From positions 110,654-174,653 of the forward strand of contig JAYKXP010000102.1 in assembly GCA_037176845.1 (NCBI GenBank): DNA of 64,000 nucleotides, written 5' to 3'. The DNA is from Paramarasmius palmivorus (lineage: Eukaryota; Basidiomycota; Agaricomycetes; Agaricales; Marasmiaceae). Under the pieces are notes generated by a model. It was not told the DNA's origin. It ran no database searches and was given only the letters and a program-made list of their open reading frames with translations. Shown piece after piece: positions 47,870 through 58,894 of this stretch (the stretch's first letter is position 1; the number at the start of each line of letters is the position of its first letter). A program made the translations under genes and the position numbers.

Positions 47870-49830
47870 AACGTTGACTCAACGATCCGGAATTCGTGCG
47901 TGGTATGTATTTACATTCTTGTTCAATTGTCCAAGTCTTCACCAGTGCTCATGCCCTTTCTACTCAAGGACACCTACGAGTCGACACTCATACCTTCGAT
48001 GACAGACACCATAATCACCTTCTCTCGTCCCAAACTCAAACTCAACTCCCTCTACAACCTACAGCTGCACCTCCCCACGCGACATGGACCCTTTCTCCCT
48101 CAATAGTCAGCCTCGCTCCTCCCACGACGCTGTTTCTAGTCAAGCCCATTGCTTGCTCAGGACTTCACTCCCTTCCCCTCCAAGCCTTGCCTCATAGCTG
48201 GGCCGATGCCATCGCCTGTCGATTCCCTTTCTCCTTTGCCCCAATCGAACAAGTTCTTCTGTGCAGATGAGAGGTTAATAGGGTTCAAACGTCCAAGAGC
48301 GGTGTATTAGAGGGCAGAGGTTGGTCAGGATTTGCGTTCCAGAGACACCCCCAGGTCAGCAGCAGTCTCCGTCCAACCTTTTCGCCCTGTTTTCCTGACA
48401 ATGCCCTATCTATAGTTCCGAAAAAAAGAACTCTAACGTCGCAGTCAGCCTGACGAGGGCAGAAAACCTTCATTACTTCCTGCACAACAAGCACCATGGC
48501 CAACGCTCTGCGCGTTTCCTTCACTTCATTTTCCCGCACCATTCCTCAGCTTTAGACCTTGAGCTCCAGTTCCAAGGTGACAACTAGTTACTTTAGGTAT
48601 CCGGCGAGCTCGTAACATCGCTGTACCAATGTGTGGGCGATGTTTCACAGAAGGCAGTTGTCGTCGGAATACAACGGTCGCTAGCGATTATATGGCATTA
48701 GCCTCCAAGCCACGCCAATGCCGGGGTCTGATGGATGTTGCTGGTATTCTTATGGATGGGAGAACGCAACCCTCGTCGGCTGGAGTTCCTTCTCGTCCAC
48801 GATAGCCACTCGGAGCATTGATAATCAAAAGCTGCCAGATACGCGCCCCACGGCCTCGATAATCCAATGAAATCGGTCTACCACGCACTCACCGCGATAT
48901 TGCCCATCATCGATATCCTTAACTCAGCTCTATCGATATCGCCACATCTCGAGTGTTCGCCTGCGTTGCACAAATTTGAACTATTCTTTCAAGCATGCCA
49001 TTCCTCGAGGTCGAGCCTGACGGAAACCGTGCTATCAACATTCAAAGTCGTCTTCAGCACCTCGTATTCCACTGCAGGCAGCACCTTGGATCCATCGACT
49101 CCACGAACAGCCCATACTCTCATTCGACCCCTTTATACCGAGACTCCACCAGACCATGTCGTGTAGCCTGCGTATCTCGAGGCTTAGGCCAAAGACACCA
49201 TTAGGCTTGTACGATGGTATCCACGTGAGAGGAGGCGTACACTGCGTAGGGATCGCTGAGACTGGGAGCGTGCGTTCACGGCCCTCGGTGAATCCAAGAT
49301 TCGCCAGTTGGTGACCGAGCGACTCTCTGGTATTCGGAAGCGCATCGCATTGCTTCCTGAATACTACAGCATCTCCGGGTTGAATCAGCTATCGCCTTTG
49401 GCTCTCGTTTCATTCGGAAGAAACCACGTATCTCTCGATATCTCACCTTTCCCAATTCGCGGTTATGGAGGTTCGAGTTCCCAGCACCCAACGATGATGT
49501 TTTGGCGAATCCCTACGTTGTTCGACGGGGCTGTCGTTCTTCGGCAGGTACTGTATGTCAACCCAAAAAGCGTTAAGAAATCGTGCTGACCACCTACCTC
49601 TTACAGTGATACATCCCATTCCTTTGTCCTCAACTGACTCCGACATCCTTTACTTGACTACCGACTCAAAGGCTCAGTCAGTCACCGATTCTCATGGTAT
49701 TCGTGACGGCGCGGATACCCTTAGAGCGATCTTTGCTTCGAAAGATTCATCCACGCACGGATATATCGTAACCCTAGCGATCTTCTACGCCTCCAGCGAC
49801 CCCCAATTTGGGTGCTCCATAACGTAGAAG
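47870..49830 (+). pseudogene. Q4: family Q segment upstream of NLR-E
   Basis: Plus-strand blocks are shared with Q1. They include IRQLVTERLSGIRKRIALLP and LALVSFGRNHVSLDIS (49300-49440), MMFWRIPTLFDGAVVLRQ before a GTACTG donor-like site (to about 49548), and TTDSKAQSVTDSHG to SSDPQFG (49640-49827). The 49676-49886 stretch is nearly identical to 33690-33900 by eye. Exon phases do not join after the donor, so the copy may be dead. Function unknown. Confidence 0.4.
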
Positions 49831-50819
49831 CAGCCTCTAGATGTATCTCGACGGAAGCACAGAGCCTTTCATCCCAAGGCCAATAATCGCTTGCGATAAA
49901 TGGTCTCTCCACCTTTTACTCTAGGGCTGCCATGCGCCGCACTCGCTCACTTCGCATTCGATAAAGACTCCCGTTTCAGGCGGTGCTACTCGCGGCGATC
50001 AAAAGAGAGGCTCTGACCCAGCATGCGGTCGATGGGCTTCTATTGTTCATCAAGATGTCTATCATCGCAGATACGATGTTACCGGTCGACTTTTCGCCTG
50101 GGGCTTCGGTTGGAGCTCCGGGTATTCTCGCTGGAAGTTGGGTTCACTGGGTCGAATGCTGATACAGATGCAGGCTGGGCTGATAGTGAGTTGGTTAGGG
50201 GAAGGGACTGTTTTCACGTTGGTTTGGTTTGGAAGCGTCCTTGTTTGCGAGGATGTTATCGTGGTTAACGAGGAGTCGTTATCCAGGTGTGATTCGGGGT
50301 CTTCTGGTTCCTCAGTATATTTGGATGCTTGTTCCTGGGTGGGTTGTATGGTTTATGGAGGAGAACGGACTCATCGCAGTCTGTTTCGCTTCTCGCGGCT
50401 GCTTGTGTCCAAGCCCTCCTTATTTAAATTCTTGCACTTGATCTGGATTTCTCTGGTCACCGGAGTATGTTCTTCGTGTTAATCGTTTCTTTGCCTTACT
50501 GAATGACCCAGTTTCTTCGAGCTCTATTTTCTGCAAATTGCCTGCAAGTGACTATCTCCTTGATCGATAACTATCAACGGTACCACACCAGGAAACCGAG
50601 CTTCATTATCGAGCTATATCGGGGCACATTGCGAGCTTTCAGCTGACTGTTCTCACGCAACCCCAGCACAGGTTTACATCCCCACGCGCATGGTGGTTGG
50701 CAGGCTGTACTCTCCACACCTTCAACACGTTGCATCTTCAACTCTGCCTACTACCTCCACGATCTTTGATCATTTTCTTCCTTCCGCTACCTCTCCGGTC
50801 GTCATAGTGACTGACATAC
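49831..50819. promoter_or_regulatory. Upstream region of NLR-E
   Basis: Duplicate of 33841-34809. Contains the same GGTACCACACCAGGA block and the same approach to the start codon as NLR-D. Confidence 0.4.
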
Positions 50820-52384
50820 ATGTCCTTCAATGGCTCGCATGTCAACGTTGGCAGAGATGCGAATAATGTGGTGCATGGAGATCAGATAAACAATGTTTAT
50901 CACTTGACCGAGACCGGTAAGTTTCGCAGCCCTCTAACTATTAATGCAACTCAGTTCAGACTACAGAATCGAGAGCATTTGAACGTCTGGCCGAAAAAGC
51001 CGCTCCCAATGCTTGCTATGATTCCGAGCAGCGTTTTCCTCCACCCAACTGTCACGAAGGCACTCGAGTCCAAATGATTGCTGATATCAGTGAATGGATC
51101 GAGGACGAGTCCAAGCCTACCAGTGCCCGATGGCTACACGGTACAGCAGGAATTGGAAAGTCAGCAATTGCTCAGCATATTGCTGAAAAGTATGCAGCTC
51201 GTGGGGTTCTCGGGGGTGCATTCTTCTTCTCGCGGAGCGACAGCACTCGAGACAACATAGGTCCCTTTGTAGCCAGTCTTGCATACCAATTCTGCAAAGC
51301 TAGATCACCTCTAGGAGAAGTGCTCGGTCCAAAAATCATTGAGAACATTGCCCAAGATCCCAACATCCTCCATACTTCCTGCGAGAACCAGCTTCGACAG
51401 CTGATTCTCGAACCATGCTTCAGGATAGAACCAACAATACGAAAGGATCTCCCACCGAATCTTCTCATTGTTGATGGCCTTGATGAATGTGTGGATATTG
51501 ATGAACAAGAGAGAGTGCTAGAACTCCTCCGAATGTTACTTGCCACTCCCACTTTCCCCTCATGGATCATCCTCCTATGCAGTTGGCCTGAGCCCCCAAT
51601 CCATGATGCCCTTCACCACCCAAATTTCAAAGGACATCTGGTCTCTTATGACATGAACACATCAGATGAGTTGAATCGTGATATCATACAATACCTCAAG
51701 GATGGGTTTTCCTGCCTTAGAAGGAAGTATCGAAGGGTTCTAGGGATACAGGGTGCTACACGGCCTGGAAACCATGTCATCAATGAGCTTGTGGGGAGAG
51801 CTGACAAGCAGATGATTTTCGCAGTAACAGTCATCAAGTATATTGATACTCGAGAGGAGCTTCCTCAGGACCGGCTAGAAACTGTTCGCCAAATCTTTGT
51901 TGAGGCTGACACAGATTCCCCTTATTCTGTATTGGATCTACTTTATCACCAGATCCTGTCAACATGTGGAAAATGGGATAAAGTGCAATGTGTCCTTCGA
52001 CTGCTTGTTACACCTCATCAGCCTCTGCATGAACTACATAGGCATATAGGTGACAGTAATGTTGCCTGGCGCTCTCCTGCGATGATTGGGCTCTTTTTGG
52101 ATGTTCAGGAAGCTCGAGTTCGAGTCATGTTGGACAAGCTGCATTCTGTACTCCGAATTCCCTCAGACGAAGAGCACGACAGCAGGAGGACAAATGGTAG
52201 CAATGACTCACATTTCAATAAACATCCTGACAATGTATACATTGCCCATGCTACATTCACCGAGTTCCTTGGCGATCGCTGTCGGTCTGCACAGTTCTAT
52301 ACACCCATAATGACACAGTCTGAGTACTGTGAACTTTTGTCAATGTTCTCACTTCGACACTTGTCAGAACTTGCTGACAATTAG
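50820..52384 (+). pseudogene. NLR-E: NACHT gene truncated by an hAT insertion
   Basis: Exon 1 is 50820-50916 (VNVGRDANNVVHGDQ) and intron 1 is 50917-50966. Exon 2 runs from 50967 to the hAT end, whose first bases TAG supply the stop. A 504-residue product would keep the N-terminal module, Walker A GTAGIGKS, Walker B LLIVDGLDE and the winged-helix-like HATFTEFLGDRC. It would lose everything after SELADN, including exons 3-4. Where the other copies read TTATCCCCC this one reads TTAGGGAATAG. It could express a switch domain without its C-terminal part, or be silent. The promoter side resembles NLR-D, the NACHT core resembles NLR-A, so the gene is a mosaic. Confidence 0.88.
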
Positions 52385-52550
52385 GGAATAGCGTGGGTAT
52401 TCCCGCAGGCATCCCGACCTCGACCCGCACCCGCACCCATCACGGGCAGACACCCACACCCACTGTAGTCGGGTGGCGGGTAATCCCGTTGACCCGCCGG
52501 GTCATATCTGACTTCAAGACATAAATTACTGTATAAAAGAGTAGATACTA

Positions 52551-55500
52551 TTACATAGACATTTCGCTATCATTATCATCATCACTATCTAGAACAATAT
52601 CAGCAAAGTCATCAGGCATCTCAATGTCAACTAGTTCTTGCTCGTCTTCAGGTACGACTTCACCTGAGCCTTTTTCCGCAATCTTCTCCAAGTCCTCGTC
52701 ATGTACCATGCCCATAAGACTCCAGCATCCCAGGCACATCAATGATTGTGTTGTCTGTGCGCTCAGCCTATTGCATTCCCATGTGATCAGCCTTCAAGCT
52801 CGGCTGAACACACGCTCCACCTCCACGGATGTTGCTTTGTGACAGTATCAATGAAGATAATTATTACAGTATGCTAAACCACTTACCGGGAACTGAGAGA
52901 TAGTCCAGCGCCATATGAGACAGGCGAGGGTATGAACTGTGTTGGTCAATCCACCATTGAATTGGGTCGTCCACATCTTCGGTGTCAGCCGATAAATAGT
53001 GTGCAAGTTCGTCCTTTTCTTCCAGTGACCGGTGTCGACGGCGGTGGGCAAATGCATTGCTGCCGCTGCTATTATCTGTCTGTGCCAGGCATCAGATTTT
53101 CACTAGTAATGATGGTGTCATGATCATACCTTTTTTGACGTTTCCGTGGCTTGCCCCTTCTTTGAGTATTTGCTAAGCAGTTCCGATCGTGGGTGGTAGT
53201 CTTCTTTCTAGACTTTAGTCACGAGTTTCTGAGCCTTATTGATCCAACTATCCTCCCAGCCTTCTTCATGGAAGTACTCTAGCTTATACTGAGGATGAAG
53301 GACTGATAAGGACGTTAGTATATACTAAACATCATATAAGAAGTGACATACCCATAGCGATACGATAGACTGACATCTTATCTGTTAGTGAGTAGTACTT
53401 GTTGAGTGTGCATTTAGCCAAATAGAGACTGGTCTTGAGCGCATCAGAGATCTCAATGTGCTGACCACCCATCCCGTCATTGTCAGCACTTTGGAACTCA
53501 ATCATGCGGGTTGCGAAGAATTTATCAAGATCATCCATGACGGGAATGACCTTGGCAATGCTCGGAGTTTGTGACGAGAAGAAATCTGTTGCCTCCTTGA
53601 GAACCTTACCACAGCAAACAGTAACGTCAGAGGCAAAATGATATTAGTTAACTGTGTAGTACTGACCTTGAGTGAGTTTCTCACTTGGGTTAACATTGAC
53701 CATTCATCAGATGACAGCTCATAGTCTCGGAGTCCATGACTAGCCTGGGCTGTGAAGTGGTCAATATAATCCTGGTAGTATATAGCCTGATCCAACATTT
53801 CAAAGGTTGAGTTCCATCGAGTTCGCACATCATGTGGGATTAGCTTTGCAAGCTGTTTTCCCTCTTCAAGGCAGCGGCGCCAAGCAGGGAGAAGATGGGT
53901 CAGCAAGTTGACAATTTTCAATGCAATTGTGTGAATCTGTTTTAATGTCAGAGCCAATATGGAGAGCAAGCATGGAGAACGAACCTTGATAAGAGCTTGA
54001 CGAATAGGCGCAACTTTCTTTGCCAATTCATTGAGCTCTTCTTCAGAACAATCATCACGAGCATCAAGAAAACCACTTTCATCCAACTCAAACCCTTCTT
54101 GAACGACTTCAGCATCCTCACGCTCGATACTGGATGGTGTCTTCGGTTTTCCTTGCCACGTCGCCACAGCCTCATCGTCTTCAAACTCCCTTAGCTCTTG
54201 CTTCAGCAACTCGATTTCCTCAGCACTCAGCTCCAACTCGGCATCTTCACCATCAACGAGACGCTGAACAGCATCATGGGCGTCATTAATGTCATCGTCA
54301 GGGTTGGTTTTCTTGGGAGGATCAAATAAACGGAGGAATGCCTTGGTGACAAGATTGAGAGTGTGTGCAAAGCAACGAACATGATGGGCCTCTCCTGGGT
54401 ATATATTGAGTTGATGACAAAGCTCTTTGACCATGGTATCATTGTTGGTGGCGTTGTCGCCAGTGATACACAAAATCTGACCAAATAGTTAGTCAGACAC
54501 CAAATGTTACGATAGTACGACTTACTTTATCTTCAATTCCAAACTCACACAGTACATGAGCAAACTCCCATGCCAGCGTCTCACCACTGTGTGACTGAAT
54601 AATGCAGATGTTAATAGGTTGTCCAAAATAGATCAAGTTCCATACCTCAGGTACTTCAAAAAAGTCCAATAGCATTGGTTTTGAATTGTTCTCTTCAATG
54701 AGGTGAACAGTGATTGCAATAAATGCACGATGGTTTTGCGAAGTCCAAGCATTGGTGGCGAAGTTGATTGCACCCTTGTAGTTCTGGCATTGATAATCAG
54801 TACAGTCTATGTAACCATTGAAAAGGATATGCTTATACTCTGAGAAGCACAGCTATACGTCGGCGTGTCTGAGCAAAAGCACGTTTTACATCACGCGAGA
54901 CTGTTGTCGGATGTGGGATCCAGTAGTGTGGTCTTCCTGTCTTCATCAATGATTGAAATCCACGGTCAGCAACGACTTCAAAAGGTCTGAAGTTCTCAGA
55001 CACCCATTGCACATAGGGGTGCCAACGGGCCGGGTCGACCCATCGGGTTACCGGGTCTATCGGGCCACGGGTAGACCCGGTAACCCGAACGGGTCCTATA
55101 TAAATTTTTAAACTTGAGAATCTAATGGAATTTAATCATTTTTTGCATTCAAATTAGTAGATATAATTATATACTATACATTTCTACACACATCAAACTG
55201 AGAGACCTCTGAAATATTCAATTTTGGGGAGTTTCTTAGGCCGGACTGACGGGCGCCTAAATATGACGTCATCAGATCGGCCCAATCACTACCCTCTCAA
55301 CAACCAATTCAGCACCGGAAACAATAGTATTTAGCTGTAGATATTCCTATGTGCTCTGTTAAGTATTTCTATAATACAATAAAGTACGATAAAAGTGTCA
55401 AAAATAAAATAAAAAATACCGGGTCAAACCCGTGGGTTCCGGGTCGGGTTCAGGTTTGGACCCGTACCCGACCCGCCCGACCCGTTGGCATCCCTAATTG

Positions 55501-56335
55501 CACACACTCGGCACTGTAAGATATGTATCAGATTGTTGGTAAGTTATGGAATGAAGGAAGGAAGTATACTGCGTTTGAACAGGAGTATGCTGTACAGTGG
55601 AATAGGTCTTGATGCCCAACTTTCTCAAGTTATCAAAAATACTTCGTATATCCTGATTCCGACCACGCGCTTGACCAACAAGCTTCTTCCGAACCTCATG
55701 GGGCTTGAGCTGCGACTCTACAGCAGCTGATACAGCATCCTTTCCCATACATGATTCTGCATGCTTCTTCAGAGCTCCAACCGAGTTCCTGTCCCCAGTA
55801 TCTTGATATCAACGAATCTTGACAGGGCAGTGGCTGCAAGGGAAAACGTGGACCTTCTGGTTATTGATGTACTCGACGCGGGGCAGTTTGTAGAATCCAT
55901 AGACTGGTGAGGACCAGCCTTTCATTTTCCGCACTGTGAACAAGAGAACAATTGGTCTACGTCAAGGTAATGTGAACATATTCACCGAGCTCTTGTTCAT
56001 CCGACTCTTCTTCATCTTGTACTTCATCTACTTGTACTTTAGCCTTCTTTGGTGCTGAGTCTGATGGCGGTGGGTGTGTTGTGCTAGTATGCTTTCGTGG
56101 ACTGCACTGAGGACCTGAAGGACCTTCTACAGTAGCTTTGTTCTGTGCTGGCTCAGATGGAGATGTTGTTGTCTGCGTTAAGGTTGGCTTCCGTAGGCTA
56201 TGGCATAGAGGTGGTGGAGAGGTGGCAGTAGTAGTGCTCTTGGATCTCTTCGCCAATGGTGGTGATTCGTCATCTTCATCTGACAGTAGATGGTGCTTTC
56301 GCTTTTTCGAGCTCAGGCATAGCAATTCATCATGG
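52551..56335 (-). pseudogene. hAT transposase, interrupted
   Basis: In coding order: a Lys/Ser/Pro-rich N-terminal segment (56335-55987, 5' end cut), an intron 55935-55986, then a BED-type zinc finger (FPCSHC to ALKKHAESC) containing an in-frame TGA where Arg is expected. An intron 55514-55569 follows, then an exon split by a MITE (QWVSENFRPFEVVADRGF after the MITE). Next are FATNAWTSQNHRAF, SHSGETLAWEFAHVL and ITGDNATNNDTM, DVRTRWNSTFEML, and the C-terminal dimerisation region (DPIQWWIDQHSSYPRLSH, LDYLSVP, then an ATSVEVERVFS-like stretch). The acidic tail ends at 52551. These are the standard hAT blocks, in order. The nonsense codon, the MITE and the missing 5' end make it inactive. Confidence 0.88.
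55014..55496. mobile_element. hAT-type MITE nested in the hAT transposase, 483 bp
   Basis: Ends are TAGGGGTGCCAACGGG and the complement of TAGGGATGCCAACGGG, giving inverted repeats of about 21 bp with two mismatches. A perfect 8-bp target duplication ATTGCACA lies at 55006-55013 and 55497-55504. Subterminal regions are packed with CGGGT/ACCCG units. No coding capacity. Its ends differ from the host hAT, so another hAT moved it. Confidence 0.93.
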
Positions 56336-56779
56336 TGTCAAATCCGTGCCGGAGGTATAAAAGAGGTCCGGAGCACCACCGGAAGGTGGAGGACCTCGGA
56401 AGGTAACAGTTGCTGAAGTTCTACACAACAGCCCTACTGACCCACGGCTTGAGAGCGAATAGGAAGATAGAGGAAGTACGGAGATTGGCAGAGATAACGT
56501 TTATTATTCTGTTAGAGATACAGGAACTGTATCCTATGTCTTATATACAAGTACGGTGCCAAGTATCTCTAAACGGAACAGAACAAAGGAATATATAAAT
56601 AAGGAAACATATCAGAATATCGGAAAACGACGAGTATAGACATGAGGCATATATCCGGAAGATAATAGAACATGAGGCATAAGCTCCGGGTGAAGGTAAA
56701 CACATGTTGATGCTTCCGAGGTACTTCCGGACACGAGGTTATCTCCGGATGTCAGTGTCCGAGTGGTACGGTCATGACA
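56336..56779 (-). repeat. Gypsy 3' LTR
   Basis: 444 bp with TGTCA...TGACA ends, so both strands begin TG. On the minus strand a TATATAAG sequence (about 56539-56548) fits the sense promoter. On the plus strand TATAAAAG (56356-56363) points into the element. It carries four TCCGGA and seven CCGG sites by hand count. Confidence 0.9.
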
Positions 56780-56782
56780 GTA

Positions 56783-56794
56783 TCCCCCTCTTAG
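56783..56794 (-). other. Gypsy polypurine tract
   Basis: The minus strand reads AAGAGGGGGAT directly before the 3' LTR, the standard place for plus-strand priming. Confidence 0.8.
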
Positions 56795-56948
56795 GCTCCG
56801 ACCCCGGAGGAGCCTCCGTACCGGAAGGTACGATATCCGGAAGCAAGTATTCCCTAATCCGGAGGACAATGAAGATCTAAAGATCCATAGAAAGTTCTAG
56901 AAAATCTTAAATGAAATCACGTGATGTAACCGGGTTAACTTTTGAAAC

Positions 56949-56955
56949 TATAAAA
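56949..56955 (+). promoter_or_regulatory. TATA box of the antisense gene
   Basis: TATAAAA on the plus strand, about 58 bases upstream of the ATG at 57007. This spacing favours 57007 over the in-frame ATG at 56911, which lies upstream of the box. Confidence 0.65.
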
Positions 56956-57006
56956 GGACCACCACTTTTTGACGAAGTCCCCTCTTTCTGCCCACCAACT
57001 ACAACA

Positions 57007-58688
57007 ATGTCCGGAAGCAACGACTTGTCCTTCAACAAACCGGAAGAACGACCATCTGCCCCTGTGCCCACGGAGGAGGGCTTCACTTTTCCCCATGCCT
57101 CCCGGACGTATAGTGATCCGGAGGTCATCTCCCAAATGCCGGAGGTCTATCCTCGGCAGCAGCCTCCTTTCCCGGATCCTGTGGAGGACGACGAAGCCTT
57201 ACCTCCGAAATTCGCAATGGAAGACGTTCCGGAGGACGCGGATGAAGAAGATATCGCGGCTATCGAGGCTCGAAATGCGGAGGGCCTCCAGAATTACCAG
57301 AATCAAAGTCGTGTGGTCCGGCAGCGCAACAAGGATCGAAAAACGCGGAGGACGGATCGTCCTGCAGCCCTCCGGGCATGGCATGTCTGGATGACTGCCT
57401 ACGAAAACGCGGAGGATGCCCGGATGAGGTCTTGGTTTGAAGAGGCGAGGAGAGTGGCTGCGGAGGCTGAGGAACGCCGGAGGCAGGAGGAGGAGAAGAA
57501 GAGGGAAGAGGAAGAGCAAAAGAAGAAGGAGGAGGAGAAGAGGATTCGGACGGAGAAGGAGGCGGAGGAGAGGAAGAAAAAGGAGGAGGAGATTTGGAGC
57601 AGGGCTGCGAAACGGAGGGAGGAAGAGCAGCAGCAACGGCAAGAAGAATACCGTGCTCCTCCGACTGCAGAGGAGATTCAGCAACGGGCGGATAAGGCTC
57701 GCGCGACAGCTCAGGCAAAACGGAGGGCGGAGGCTGCATCCAAGTCCAAGGCGTCTTCTTCCCGTGCCATGGAGGATAATGCATCGGAGGCAGGTACTTC
57801 CAAAGGAAAGGGCAAGCGGAGGGCTGCAGAGGCGGAGGATGATGATGTTCAAATTGTGGACCCTCCACCGGCTCCTAAGGTATGTTTCTCCAGGAGAGTT
57901 GAACTTGTACTAATGCGATTTTATAGAAACGTCGCACCGGAGGCAAAGCTTCGGAGAAGACTGCCTTCGAGAAGGCTTTGGAGAACCGTCCGGAGGTGGT
58001 CTTCGACTCAGACGACTCCGAGATGTCGGTCGACTGGAACGACCACAAATACAAGCGAGTCGCTTCCGGTAAGGGCTGCTCCGGGTGCCGTGGTCGCAAG
58101 GAGACCTGTTATGCTCCAAACGATAAGGCTGTCAAGGATCGGGTCACCGGATGTGTAGGATGCCACTTGCAAAAATCCAAGTGTTCTTTTGGCGTCAAGG
58201 TAGCTCCCAAGTCCGCGGCAACGGTTCCGGATTCTAATCCCGGAAGCCAGGCTGGTGAAAATCCTGCGTCTCCGGAGGTGAAGAAGAAGCGGACTCGCAG
58301 GCCCAAACGACCGGATCCTGCGGAAGAAGGCACTGATCAATATGCACTTGGTGTCAGCTTTGGAAGTCTCGCAGGCCGGATCGAGAAGTTGGAGGAGCAA
58401 AACACTCGACTTCTTCGGAGCAATCAAGAGCTCCTCGACAGCAACCTCCGGCTGGAAGCACTTGTGCTTCAGCTCACGAATGGAGTAAAGGCCGCGTTGG
58501 GTCTCCGGAGGCAGGCGAATGGAGATTTCGTTCCGGAGGGAAGTGCGCAAGAGGCAAGCGGATCAGGAGGTCGACCGGAGGAGGACAAAGAACCGGAGGG
58601 AGAGAAGGACAGGGCCAAGGAGACGGAGGATATGGACATCGATAAGGACGTGGAGGGTGGAAAGGATGCTGCAGGAGCGGAGGAGTAG
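57007..58688 (+). CDS. Element-borne antisense gene: Zn2Cys6-type zinc cluster and coiled-coil protein, 544 aa
   Basis: Exons 57007-57879 and 57927-58688 flank a 47-nt intron with GTATGT donor, TACTAAT branch and TATAG acceptor, phase 0. Residues about 140-255 are a Glu/Lys/Arg-rich predicted coiled coil. After the splice a cysteine set C342-x2-C345-x6-C352-x14-C367-x2-C370-x6-C377 with CRGRK follows the binuclear zinc cluster pattern; only the central loop is longer than usual. A basic patch (KKKRTRRPKR, 410-419), a leucine-rich coiled coil (about 438-476) and an acidic tail follow. Zn2Cys6 proteins bind CGG triplets, often as dimers. The gene lies within the gypsy element opposite to gag-pol and ends 206 bases from the end of pol. 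I infer a nuclear DNA-binding regulator of the element. It could also be a captured host gene. Confidence 0.8.
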
Positions 58689-58894
58689 ATAGCGGATTTT
58701 GGGACTTCTTCGTTTTTCTTGCCTTTTTGTTGTACATAGAATCACGGACGCATACGATACGCACCGGATGTAGTGGATGGTCGAAAGAAAGGGCTTCAAT
58801 ATATAAAAGTTTCTTGCAAGTATAAGTGTGAACGGAAGTGGAATAAGAATTTCGGAAGAGATATAAGTGAACAGAATATTTCCGGAAGTCGAAA

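Larger units (their letters stand above)
52382..56335 (-). mobile_element. hAT DNA transposon, right end removed by the gypsy insertion
   Basis: The left end TAGGGAATAGCGTGGG at 52382 is preceded by a putative 8-bp target duplication CTGACAAT (52374-52381). The subterminal region is rich in GACCCG/CGGGT units. A multi-exon minus-strand hAT transposase gene fills the body. Its 5' portion and the far inverted repeat are absent because a gypsy LTR starts at 56336. They should lie beyond the other end of the gypsy, outside the window. Confidence 0.88.

Noticed and set aside
51172..51570. Minus-strand frame through the NLR-E ATPase
   Set aside because: Shadow of the NACHT coding sequence; similar frames appear opposite every NLR copy.
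52382..55496. The hAT left end and the nested MITE as the two ends of one element
   Set aside because: Their terminal sequences differ after TAGGG, and the MITE has its own perfect target duplication at both sides.
56911..57006. Start of the antisense zinc cluster gene at the ATG at 56911
   Set aside because: The TATA box at 56949 lies downstream of it, so transcripts from that promoter would begin after this ATG; 57007 is preferred.
57199..57852. Long minus-strand frames, very rich in Leu and Pro, opposite the gypsy antisense gene
   Set aside because: They are the complement of the Glu/Lys-rich coiled coil of the real gene, and the composition is explained by GAG/AAG codons read backwards.
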